DNA from: CAZKCK01 sp964552325 | Lineage (GTDB): Bacteria > Bacteroidota > Bacteroidia > Bacteroidales > TTA-H9 | Reading direction: 5' to 3' | Assembly (NCBI GenBank): GCA_964552325.1 | Contig: CAZKHA010000067.1 | Location: 1 to 16,307, forward strand | DNA length: 16,307 bases | Shown here: positions 1-7,312 of the stretch, piece after piece | How positions within the stretch are numbered: position 1 is the stretch's first letter | Layout of the letters: every line of letters starts with the position of its first letter | The notes under the pieces: model-generated | What the model saw: only the letters and a program-made list of their open reading frames with translations | What the model was told of the DNA's origin: nothing | Databases searched by the model: none | Position numbers and translations under genes: made by a program

Positions 1-250
1 ACCCCCACCCTCATGCTTCGGTTGGGCAAGCTTTACCTTGAACCCCCACCCTCATTCTTCGGTTGGGCAAGCTTTACCTTGAACCTTTTACCTTGAACCT
101 TTTACCCTTTACCATGCACCCCCACCCTCATTCTTCGGTTGGGCAAGCTTTACCTTGAACCTTTTACCTTGAACCCCCACCCTCATTCTTCGGTTGGGCA
201 AGCTTTACCTTGAACCCCCACCCTCATTCTTCGGTTGGGCAAGCTTTACC
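1..250. repeat. Non-coding tandem array, five copies of a ~41-bp unit
   Basis: Five near-identical copies begin at 1, 42, 118, 173 and 214. Each reads ACCCCCACCCTCATTC, then TTCGGTTGGGCAAGCTTTACC, usually ending in TTGA. Copies 1-2 and 4-5 are head to tail with a 41-bp period. Copies 2/3 and 3/4 are separated by 35-bp and 14-bp spacers built from heptamers of the type TACCTTG, AACCTTT and TACCCTT. Copy 1 differs by one base (TCATGC for TCATTC). Within a unit CCCCACC can pair with GGTTGGG, with one mismatch and a 10-nt loop. The unit contains the palindrome AAGCTT. A period of 41 is not a multiple of three, so a translated repeat is unlikely. The array lies just downstream of the gcdH stop codon and continues off the left edge, so its full copy number is unknown. 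Confidence 0.93.
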
Positions 251-258
251 CTTCACCT

Positions 259-1440
259 TTATTTAAATGCCATAATGCCAGTGGCTTCCGCTCCAGTTAT
301 TAAAAGATGGATATCATGTGTTCCTTCATAAGTAATCACCGATTCAAGGTTCATGCTATGCCGCATTAAAGGAAAATCGTTGGTAATTCCCATAGCACCA
401 AGCAGTTGTCTAAGGTCACGGGCAATTGATATGGCCATTTCAACATTGTTGCGTTTTGCCATCGAAATCATGGCCGCAGTAGCCTTACCTGTATCGCGTA
501 GGCTTCCTAATCGCCAGTTTAATAGCTGTGCCAATGTTATTTGTGTTAAAGCTTCAGCAATTTTTTTCTGTTGCAATTGAAACGAAGCCAACGGCTTACC
601 AAATTGATTGCGTTCAAGGGCATACCTCACTGCATGGTCGTAACAATCTAAGGCTGCGCCAACGGCTCCCCAGGCAATACCATAACGTGCTGAACTAAGG
701 CAAGATAATGGGCCCTTCAAGCCATCGATGTTAGGCAAAATATTGCTTTTAGGTATTATAACATTATCAAATACCATTTCACCTGTAACGGATGCTCGCA
801 ACGACCATTTTCCATGTATTTCAGGGGCCGAATAGCCCTCCATGCCTTTTTCAACAATAAGACCAATTATTTTGTTGTTGTCGTCCTTTGCCCAAACAAC
901 GCCAATATCTGCAATAGGCGAATTCGTTATCCACATCTTGGCACCGTTTAGTAGGTATTCCCCATTTTTAAGGGTAAGCCGTGTTTTCATGCTTCCTGGA
1001 TCCGAACCATGGTCAGGCTCAGTAAGTCCGAAACACCCTATCATGCTGCCCTGAGCCAAAGCTGGGAGAAACTTCCTTTTTTGTTCTTCGGTACCAAAAC
1101 TAAAAATGGGATACATAACCAACGACGACTGAACAGAAGCCATGGATCGAATTCCCGAGTCGCCTCGCTCAAGTTCTTGCATAATAAGTCCATACGAAAT
1201 ATAATCAAGGCCGGCACCTCCATATTCTACAGGAATAAACGGGCCAAGTAAACCGAGTGATCCCATTTCGGGAATTAAATGAGTGGGGCATTCGGCCCTT
1301 TCTGTGTAATCTTCAATAATGGGTTTAACGCTTGAATCAACCCAGGCCCTAACCGATTGTCGAACTAAGAGCTGTTCTTGTGTAAATAACTCATCAACAA
1401 GGTAATGGTCGGGTAAGTAGGCAGTTCTTTTCAATTCCAT
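259..1440 (-). CDS. gcdH: Glutaryl-CoA dehydrogenase (acyl-CoA dehydrogenase family)
   Basis: The predicted flavoenzyme oxidatively decarboxylates glutaryl-CoA to crotonyl-CoA in lysine/tryptophan breakdown, passing electrons to ETF. It has 393 residues from the chosen start, the usual family size. It shows the order N-terminal helical domain, middle beta domain (CFGLTEPDHGSDP, WITNSP) and C-terminal helical domain (RNQFGKPLASFQLQQK). VITYEGTHDIH carries the expected catalytic Glu at about residue 372. The Arg in DSGIRSMASVQSS (about residue 98) matches the Arg that binds the glutaryl carboxylate in characterised GCDH, which separates it from straight-chain acyl-CoA dehydrogenases. An upstream in-frame ATG exists at 1503. 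I prefer the ATG at 1440 because a TAnnTTTG promoter box (1462-1469) and the infB terminator lie between the two, and because family homology begins there. No glutarate-pathway neighbours are visible. Confidence 0.93.
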   Translation of the reverse strand: MELKRTAYLPDHYLVDELFTQEQLLVRQSVRAWVDSSVKPIIEDYTERAECPTHLIPEMGSLGLLGPFIPVEYGGAGLDYISYGLIMQELERGDSGIRSMASVQSSLVMYPIFSFGTEEQKRKFLPALAQGSMIGCFGLTEPDHGSDPGSMKTRLTLKNGEYLLNGAKMWITNSPIADIGVVWAKDDNNKIIGLIVEKGMEGYSAPEIHGKWSLRASVTGEMVFDNVIIPKSNILPNIDGLKGPLSCLSSARYGIAWGAVGAALDCYDHAVRYALERNQFGKPLASFQLQQKKIAEALTQITLAQLLNWRLGSLRDTGKATAAMISMAKRNNVEMAISIARDLRQLLGAMGITNDFPLMRHSMNLESVITYEGTHDIHLLITGAEATGIMAFK

Positions 1441-1461
1441 TTTGTTAGATTTTGTTGCGTA

Positions 1462-1469
1462 CAAACTTA
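1462..1469 (-). promoter_or_regulatory. Candidate gcdH promoter, -7 box
   Basis: On the minus strand the sequence reads TAAGTTTG, an exact match to the Bacteroidota -7 consensus TAnnTTTG. It lies about 22 bp before the ATG at 1440. No convincing -33 TTG is seen at the usual spacing. Its position favours the shorter gcdH reading frame. Confidence 0.5.
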
Positions 1470-1503
1470 CAATTTTTAAGCTCGGATTTAGGGTTAATTG
1501 CAC

Positions 1504-1529
1504 AAAAAACCCGGAAAGATCCGGGTTTT
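1504..1529 (-). terminator. Intrinsic terminator of infB
   Basis: A perfect 10-bp inverted repeat, AAAACCCGGA (1506-1515) and TCCGGGTTTT (1520-1529), has a 4-nt loop. On the minus strand it is followed by six T residues (1509 down to 1504). It starts about 22 bp after the infB stop codon. Confidence 0.92.
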
Positions 1530-1550
1530 GGTAGGGAGGTATGTAAGGCT

Positions 1551-4500
1551 CTATTTGATAGTACGTTTCACTTCAATTTCTTCGTACCCTTCAATAATGT
1601 CGCCAACTTTAATGTCGTTAAATCTGTCGATGTTCAATCCGCATTCTTGGCCAACTTTAACATCTTTTACATCATCTTTAAAACGCTTTAGGGAGCCTAG
1701 ATGGCCACTATATACTACGATTCCATCGCGTATTACCCTAACTTTGGTGTGCCTTGTCATGGTTCCTTCAAGAGCTAAACAGCCAGCAATGTTACCAACT
1801 TTCGAAATATTGAAAACTTCACGAACCTCGAGGTTAGATGTTATTTTCTCTTCGAATACAGGAGATAGCATACCAACCATAGCATCCTTAATTTCTTCGA
1901 TGGCTTTGTAAATGATGGAGTATAACCTGATGTCAATTTGCTCCGTTTCAGCTAATTTACGTGCACTTGCCGAAGGCCTAACCTGGAAGCCAATGATTAC
2001 AGCATTGGAAGCCGAAGCTAACATAACGTCGGTTTCGGTAACGGCACCCACTGATTTGTGTATAACATTAACTTGGATTTCTTCGTTGGAGAGTTTGAGT
2101 AAGGCATCTGACAATGCTTCAACAGATCCATCCACATCACCTTTTACAATAATGTTAAGTTCTTTGAAGTCGCCAATGGCTATGCGGCGGCCAATTTCAT
2201 CGAGGGTAATATGTTTCTGGGTACGTAGCCCAACTTCGCGTTGAAGTTGCAAACGCTTATTGGCAAGCGTCTTAGCTTCGCGTTCATCAATAAATACATT
2301 GAATTTGTCACCAGCTTGTGGCGCACCATTCAATCCCAACACCATAATTGGTGCTGATGGGCCAGCCACCTTAACACTTTGGTTACGCTCATTGTACATA
2401 GCTTTAACCTTGCCATAACATGTTCCAGCTAAAACGAGGTCGCCTTGACGCAACGCGCCATTTTGCACCAAAAGCTTTACTACATAACCACGTCCTTTGT
2501 CGAGCATCGATTCAATAACAGTTCCGGATGCCGGTCGCTTTGGATTTGCTTTAAGATCAAGCATTTCAGCTTCGAGCAATACTTTTTCGAGAAGGTTTTC
2601 AACGCCAATTCCTGATTTTGCTGAAATCTCTTGGCATTGGTATTTCCCACCCCAGTCTTCTACCAAAATATTCATCTTAGAGAGCTCTTCCCTTATTTTT
2701 TCGGTATTAGCAGTGGGCTTATCAATCTTGTTGAAAGCAAATACTATAGGCACGTTGGCTGCCAAGGCATGGTTAATAGCCTCACGTGTTTGTGGCATCA
2801 CACTGTCGTCAGCAGCTATCACAATAATAGCAACGTCGGTTATTTTGGCTCCGCGAGCACGCATGGCCGTAAAAGCTTCGTGACCCGGTGTGTCGAGGAA
2901 AGTAATTCGCTTTCCGTTTTCAAGCTGCACCTCATAAGCTCCAATATGCTGCGTAATTCCTCCAGCCTCACCTGCAACTACGTTGGCGTTACGTATGTAG
3001 TCAAGTAATTTTGTTTTGCCATGGTCAACGTGACCCATTACAGTTACTATTGGTGAACGAGTGCTGTAATCCTCTAGGTTTTCATCATATTGGTCTTCGA
3101 TAACATCATCGGCATTGGCACTGATAAACTCAACGCTAAACCCAAATTCATCGGCCACTAAGGTAATGGTTTCAGCATCGAGGCGTTGATTGATTGCCAC
3201 AAATAGACCTAGCGACATACACGTGGATATAACCTGATTAACATGAATATCCATCATGCTAGCGAGTTCGTTGGCTGTTAAGAATTCCGTAACTTGAAGT
3301 GTCTTTTTGCTATCTTCAAGCTTTTGTTGCTCTTCGGCCATTTTTTCTGAAATCAAATCACGCTTGGCTCTTCTATACTTCGACGATTTTGATTTGCCGC
3401 CGGAAGTAAGGCGTGCCAATGTTTCCTTTATTTGACGTTCGATATCCTCAGGTGTAGGTTCAACCTTTGGTGCATCTTTAACAGGTTTTTTATCTTTAAA
3501 TCTTCCACTTTGTTGGTTGCTGCGTGGACCGTGCTGGTTTTGACCAGGTCTCTGAGGACCACCTTGTTGTGATGTTCCTGTATGTGGACGTGGCCCATGA
3601 GCTGTGCCTCCGCCTTGGCGTTGCTGCCCATGGCCAACTTGGCCTTGACCGCCCTGACCTTGACGTTGCTGACTTCCACCACCTTGTTGATTGCCACCAC
3701 CTTGTTGATTGCCGCCACCTTGTTGGTTGGTACCACCTTGTTGATTGGTGCCACCTTGTTGGTTGGTACGGTTTTGCTGTTGTCCGGTATTGGTTTGTTG
3801 ATTGCCTGATTGAGGCTCATTGCCAATACGTTTGCGTTTTTTCTTCTTTGATTTCAATTTCTCATCAGATGATGAGGCAACGGGTTTCTTCTTTTCTGGC
3901 CTACGTGGGTCAGGCAATTGCATGCTCCCTAAGATTACGGGGCCTTCAATTTTTTGGTACTGGGTTTTAAGGAAGTTGTCTGGCAACTTTTCTGCAACTG
4001 GGATTACAGGTGCAACTGGTGTTTCAATAATGGATTCGATTACTACTGGCTTTGGGGTTTCTACCTTTTGTGTACTTTCTATTTTGGGTTCTTCAAAAAC
4101 CAACTCTTGTTGTTTTGATTCAACAACAGTTGTCTCGTTACCCGTCTTCTTTTGATGACCGTATGTTTCTTCGCGTTCCCGTTTGCGCTGTTCTTTCGTT
4201 TTTTTGTCGGGTTTGGTTCGAAGGTTCATTGAGTCTAAGTCAAGCTTCCCGAAAACCTTTATACCACCAGAATCAACTGTTGTTTCTTCTGCTTTTTCGG
4301 CTATCGGTTCTTGGATAACTGCTTTTGGCGCTTCAGGCTGTTTAAACTCTATCTTGGGTTCAACAGGCTGTTGTTTAATTTCTTGTGAGGGCTTGTATTG
4401 GTTAGCAGTGTCAACAAGCACTTTAACTTCTGCTGGGGCGGCTTCCTTTGTGGGTTGTTTTTCCTCAATGGGTTCGCTTTGGATTGGCTTTGCTGGTTCA

Positions 4501-5063
4501 GGCTTTGGCTCTGCAATCGCTTCAATCGGAGGTTTTGTCGTTTCAGCTTGGGTAGGCACAGGTTTTTCTATAACTGGCGTTGGCAGTACTGTCTCTGAAA
4601 CGATGCGTTCCTGAATTTTGGGCTCAGGTACTGGAGCTACAACAGGTTTGTTTTCTGGTGTTTCGCTTTTAACAGGAGCTGGTGGCTGAGGAGCAGGTGC
4701 CTCAACCGTTGTCTTTTTTATCGCTTTTAGGTTATCATGGTAATCAAGTTGAACGTTTTTAATCATCAACTCATCGTTCACAATTTCTTTTTCAACTCGT
4801 GTATGAGTCTTTTTGTCCTGAGTGGTAATGGTTTCGCGGCGAACCGAATATTCTAGCCCCTTTTTCTCTGCTTCAATTTTTACTTTTTTATCCACGTCAT
4901 AAAGTTTCCTCAAGAGGGCATATTGCTCTGGGGTTAACTTTGTGTTTGGATTACTGTCGATTTTGTGGCCCTTACGCGCTAAATCGTCCACGATGGTACT
5001 TGCACCAACGTTGAACTCTTTAGCAACTTTTATGAGCCTGATGGGAACTTGTTCGTCCGACAT
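1551..5063 (-). CDS. infB: Translation initiation factor IF-2
   Basis: This GTPase brings initiator fMet-tRNA to the ribosome and promotes subunit joining. At 1170 residues it is longer than E. coli IF-2 (890), because of its N-terminal half. Residues 1-55 form an IF2_N-type module. Residues about 120-400 are Pro/Glu/Lys-rich and look disordered. Residues about 415-520 are Gln/Gly-rich with an NQQGGG/T hexapeptide repeat. A second IF2_N-like segment lies at about 590-655. The G domain shows G1 GHVDHGKT (677-684), the GGITQHIGAY switch region, G3 DTPGH (724-728), G4 NKID (778-781) and G5 SAKSG. The remaining part matches IF-2 domains II, III and IV with the usual C-terminal end. The ATG at 5063 follows a 285-bp gap after nusA that holds a nusA terminator and a candidate promoter. 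Many long frames on the opposite strand here are by-products of composition. Confidence 0.97.
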   Translation of the reverse strand: MSDEQVPIRLIKVAKEFNVGASTIVDDLARKGHKIDSNPNTKLTPEQYALLRKLYDVDKKVKIEAEKKGLEYSVRRETITTQDKKTHTRVEKEIVNDELMIKNVQLDYHDNLKAIKKTTVEAPAPQPPAPVKSETPENKPVVAPVPEPKIQERIVSETVLPTPVIEKPVPTQAETTKPPIEAIAEPKPEPAKPIQSEPIEEKQPTKEAAPAEVKVLVDTANQYKPSQEIKQQPVEPKIEFKQPEAPKAVIQEPIAEKAEETTVDSGGIKVFGKLDLDSMNLRTKPDKKTKEQRKREREETYGHQKKTGNETTVVESKQQELVFEEPKIESTQKVETPKPVVIESIIETPVAPVIPVAEKLPDNFLKTQYQKIEGPVILGSMQLPDPRRPEKKKPVASSSDEKLKSKKKKRKRIGNEPQSGNQQTNTGQQQNRTNQQGGTNQQGGTNQQGGGNQQGGGNQQGGGSQQRQGQGGQGQVGHGQQRQGGGTAHGPRPHTGTSQQGGPQRPGQNQHGPRSNQQSGRFKDKKPVKDAPKVEPTPEDIERQIKETLARLTSGGKSKSSKYRRAKRDLISEKMAEEQQKLEDSKKTLQVTEFLTANELASMMDIHVNQVISTCMSLGLFVAINQRLDAETITLVADEFGFSVEFISANADDVIEDQYDENLEDYSTRSPIVTVMGHVDHGKTKLLDYIRNANVVAGEAGGITQHIGAYEVQLENGKRITFLDTPGHEAFTAMRARGAKITDVAIIVIAADDSVMPQTREAINHALAANVPIVFAFNKIDKPTANTEKIREELSKMNILVEDWGGKYQCQEISAKSGIGVENLLEKVLLEAEMLDLKANPKRPASGTVIESMLDKGRGYVVKLLVQNGALRQGDLVLAGTCYGKVKAMYNERNQSVKVAGPSAPIMVLGLNGAPQAGDKFNVFIDEREAKTLANKRLQLQREVGLRTQKHITLDEIGRRIAIGDFKELNIIVKGDVDGSVEALSDALLKLSNEEIQVNVIHKSVGAVTETDVMLASASNAVIIGFQVRPSASARKLAETEQIDIRLYSIIYKAIEEIKDAMVGMLSPVFEEKITSNLEVREVFNISKVGNIAGCLALEGTMTRHTKVRVIRDGIVVYSGHLGSLKRFKDDVKDVKVGQECGLNIDRFNDIKVGDIIEGYEEIEVKRTIK
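3676..3765 (-). repeat. 18-bp coding minisatellite inside infB
   Basis: Five near-perfect 18-bp units lie head to tail, typified on the plus strand by CCACCACCTTGTTGATTG and CCGCCACCTTGTTGGTTG. On the minus strand each encodes NQQGGG or NQQGGT, about residues 433-463 of IF-2. The period is a multiple of three, so changes in copy number keep the frame. Confidence 0.92.
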
Positions 5064-5101
5064 ATATTTGTATTTCTGACTTGCCTAGTATTTGGCGGGT
5101 G

Positions 5102-5109
5102 CAAAATTA
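5102..5109 (-). promoter_or_regulatory. Candidate infB promoter, -7 box
   Basis: The minus strand reads TAATTTTG, matching TAnnTTTG, about 39 bp upstream of the infB ATG. A possible -33 TTG (5133-5135) sits 23 bp away, at the long end of accepted spacing. The surrounding 5064-5278 stretch is AT-rich and holds no gene that I can see. Confidence 0.45.
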
Positions 5110-5278
5110 GCTTTTTTAAATCAAACCTTTTACAATTTGTTGTGCTTTATTTACATATGAATGTCTTTTTTTTAAGCAATTATCAACAATGAGGCTTACA
5201 ATTTCAAAAAATTTAGGGCTTATCTATTTATTAAAATATTATAATTCAGTAGTTTAGCAAAAGAACCTAACGATATAT

Positions 5279-5327
5279 AAAAAACGAACCCGCCAGCGAA
5301 CCAAAAATCTTGGTTCTTGGGCGGGTT
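5279..5327 (-). terminator. Intrinsic terminator after nusA
   Basis: A two-part hairpin has outer stem AACCCGCC (5287-5294) with GGCGGGTT (5320-5327). Its inner stem is GAACCA (5298-5303) with TGGTTC (5311-5316), separated by a 3x3 internal loop and capped by a 7-nt loop. On the minus strand it is followed by CG and six T residues. It begins 21 bp after the nusA stop codon. Confidence 0.9.
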
Positions 5328-5348
5328 AAGATTTATCCGGTTTTAGGG

Positions 5349-6584
5349 CTATTCGAACTCTGACTGGAGAACACGTTTCACCTCCAGAATGGTTTCTTCT
5401 TCCAAATCTGTACGCTGCAATAATTCTTGCACGCTAAGGTTAATTACACTCATTGCAGTATCGCAACCAATGTTTTTCAGTTCATCAATAATCCATTGTT
5501 CGATTTCGTCTGAGAATTCAACCAAATCAACATCTTCATAATCTGATTCAGTATCCCTGTAAACATCAATTTCATAACCAGTAAGCTTGCCAGCTAATTT
5601 TATGTTGTAGCCGCCTTTGCCAATAGCTAGCGAAACTTGGTCGGGGCGCATATAAACTTCGGCACGCTCGCTGTTTTCTTCAAGAACGATTGATGATATT
5701 TTGGCTGGGCTCAATGCACGTTGAATAAACAAGCTTGGGTTGTTGGTGTAATTAATTACGTCTATGTTTTCGTTGCGTAACTCTCTCACAATTCCATGAA
5801 TCCTTGATCCTTTCATACCAACGCAGGCTCCAACTGGATCAATACGGTCATCATACGATTCAACCGCAATTTTTGCCCTTTCGCCAGGTACCCTCACAAT
5901 CTTTTTGATGGTTATCAATCCATCGAACACTTCAGGAACTTCTTGCTCAATCAAACGTTCGAGGAATGTGGGTGAGGTACGAGACAGAATTATTAATGGC
6001 TGCCCATTCTTCATTTCAACCCTGGAAACCACGGCTCTAATGGTGTCGCCTTTGCGGTATCGGTCGTGGGGGATTTGTTCGATTTTGGGTAACGAAAGCT
6101 CAATACCCTCATCGTCAACTATTAGTATTTCCTTTTTCCAGACTTGATATACTTCCCCAGAAATAACTTCCCCAATTTTATCCTTGTATTTGCGATAAAT
6201 ATTGTCCTTTTCATACTCTTGTATTTTCGAGATGAGGTTTTGGCGAATGGTAAGAATCTCGCGACGACCAAAATCGGCCATCTTGATTTCTTCACTAAAG
6301 TCTTCCCCAATTTCAAAGTCAGGTTCGCTCCTGATGGCTTCAGAATAGGGAATCTCTAAGCTGGGGTCAGTAACTTCTGTGTCTTCAACAATTTTTCTGT
6401 TACGCCAAATTTCAAGGTCGCCCTTGTCAATATTTACGATGATGTCAATGTTTTCGTCCGTACCATATTTCTTGATGAGCATATGCCTGAAAACATCCTC
6501 AAGAATGCGCATCATGGTTTCGCGGTCAATGTTTTTAAACTCTTTGAACTCGGCGAATGTTGAAACTAAATTTATGTGTTCCAT
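5349..6584 (-). CDS. nusA: Transcription termination/antitermination factor NusA
   Basis: NusA binds RNA polymerase and nascent RNA and modulates pausing, termination and antitermination. The protein has 411 residues. It shows the N-terminal RNAP-binding domain (about 1-130), an S1 domain beginning near GEVISGEVYQVW (about 138-202), KH1 with GMKGSR (256-261) and KH2 with AIGKGGYN (320-327). An acidic C-terminal segment of about 65 residues follows. It lacks the long paired acidic repeats of E. coli NusA (495 aa), as is usual outside the Proteobacteria. The ATG at 6584 lies 34 bp after the rimP stop, so the two are very likely co-transcribed. A strong terminator follows it, which is unusual given the common rimP-nusA-infB arrangement. 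Confidence 0.96.
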   Translation of the reverse strand: MEHINLVSTFAEFKEFKNIDRETMMRILEDVFRHMLIKKYGTDENIDIIVNIDKGDLEIWRNRKIVEDTEVTDPSLEIPYSEAIRSEPDFEIGEDFSEEIKMADFGRREILTIRQNLISKIQEYEKDNIYRKYKDKIGEVISGEVYQVWKKEILIVDDEGIELSLPKIEQIPHDRYRKGDTIRAVVSRVEMKNGQPLIILSRTSPTFLERLIEQEVPEVFDGLITIKKIVRVPGERAKIAVESYDDRIDPVGACVGMKGSRIHGIVRELRNENIDVINYTNNPSLFIQRALSPAKISSIVLEENSERAEVYMRPDQVSLAIGKGGYNIKLAGKLTGYEIDVYRDTESDYEDVDLVEFSDEIEQWIIDELKNIGCDTAMSVINLSVQELLQRTDLEEETILEVKRVLQSEFE

Positions 6585-6618
6585 TGCATTATGGAATTAA
6601 AGGTTTTTTTGAATGATC

Positions 6619-7083
6619 TTATTTAAATAGAATTTCGAGTTTGGTCTCCTTGATTTCAGAAAAAGCCACAGTAATCAACGAAGTTTCCTTGCGCTTCTTG
6701 CCTGCTTCATCTTTAAATTCTTTAACAACGCTAAGTTCAATAGCATCTTCATTAACAGCCATTAAATCACCATTATGATAAGTGTCGTTAACAGTAAGTA
6801 CACGAACTCTTTTTCCTATATTCTTTAGGTATTGTCTTTTAAGTTTCAATGGAGCCTCAGCGCCCGATGAAGATACTTCTAATTCAAAGTCTTCAACATC
6901 GCGGTTTAGCCCTGATTCAATCTTTCGGCTAAGGCTAATGCAGTCATCAATGCCAACGCCTTGGTCGCCATCGATAAAAACCAAGATTTTGTTCCCCGGC
7001 TTAATCTTCATTTCAACCAAAAAGAGCGATGTGCCAGCAAGTTGGCTATCAATTAATTCTAGAACGGTCAGGTTATCAATCAC
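6619..7083 (-). CDS. rimP: Ribosome maturation factor RimP
   Basis: RimP assists late assembly of the 30S subunit. The 154-residue length is typical. The N-terminal alpha/beta domain contains the family segment GVGIDDCISLSRKIESGL (about 42-60). LEVSSSGAEAPLKLKRQYLKN follows at about 68-88, corresponding to the family's LEVSSPG...PL motif. The C-terminal half is the Sm-like domain. The start is a GTG (7081-7083). An in-frame stop lies only five codons upstream and no ATG intervenes, so GTG is the best choice. It is the first gene of the minus-strand unit with nusA and has its own promoter and a hairpin-containing leader. Confidence 0.93.
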   Translation of the reverse strand: MIDNLTVLELIDSQLAGTSLFLVEMKIKPGNKILVFIDGDQGVGIDDCISLSRKIESGLNRDVEDFELEVSSSGAEAPLKLKRQYLKNIGKRVRVLTVNDTYHNGDLMAVNEDAIELSVVKEFKDEAGKKRKETSLITVAFSEIKETKLEILFK

Positions 7084-7101
7084 TTTCTTAAAATTCTAAA
7101 G

Positions 7102-7141
7102 GTTATTAGCTTATAACAAAACCGGGGACCTCGGTCCCCGG
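7102..7141 (-). promoter_or_regulatory. Terminator-like hairpin in the rimP-nusA leader (candidate attenuator)
   Basis: A perfect 9-bp inverted repeat, CCGGGGACC (7122-7130) and GGTCCCCGG (7133-7141), is followed on the minus strand by TTTTGTTAT. Nothing on the plus side resembles a U-tract. It lies between the rimP promoter (7166-7173) and the GTG at 7083, so it would form in the leader RNA. A second small hairpin (GTTAT 7102-7106 with ATAAC 7113-7117) lies between it and the start codon. It could be an attenuator or a leftover terminator. Confidence 0.6.
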
Positions 7142-7165
7142 AATAAGTAAGTTCCAAAAGCCGTG

Positions 7166-7196
7166 CAAAAGTATAAAAATTCTTCAGCCTGCACAA
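7166..7196 (-). promoter_or_regulatory. Promoter of rimP-nusA
   Basis: The minus strand has TTG (7194-7196), a 20-bp spacer and TACTTTTG (7166-7173). This fits the Bacteroidota -33/-7 arrangement. The expected transcript start is near 7159, giving a leader of about 75 nt. Confidence 0.65.
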
Positions 7197-7289
7197 GTTA
7201 TTTGCGATATTTTATTCATAATCAAATGCTCATTAAGCCATACTCAGCGTTATTTTGAACCTTCTATAGCGCTGTATCGGCCTAATGTG

Positions 7290-7297
7290 TACTTTTG
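7290..7297 (+). promoter_or_regulatory. Promoter -7 box of the response regulator gene
   Basis: TACTTTTG matches TAnnTTTG and ends 15 bp before the ATG at 7313, so the leader would be very short. It has the same 8 bases as the divergent rimP box. No clear -33 TTG is seen at normal spacing. Confidence 0.55.
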
Positions 7298-7312
7298 GCA
7301 AAAATAAACACT

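Noticed and set aside
1..250. CRISPR array
   Set aside because: Repeats are mostly adjacent, and the spacers are heptamer repeats rather than unique sequence. No cas gene is nearby.
3428..3826. Minus-strand 132-codon frame rich in Asn-Lys-Val repeats
   Set aside because: It is the 18-bp minisatellite of infB read in a shifted frame on the same strand, so it is a shadow.
3524..4614. Several plus-strand open frames (about 70-150 codons) opposite infB
   Set aside because: They are complements of the low-complexity Pro/Glu/Gln/Gly-rich part of IF-2. They have no promoters and no recognisable domains, and they conflict with a certain gene on the other strand.
7122..7141. Terminator for the plus strand or a bidirectional terminator
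   Set aside because: The plus-strand side is followed by AATAAGTAAG with no T-run, and no plus-strand gene ends upstream. Only the minus orientation has a U-rich tract.
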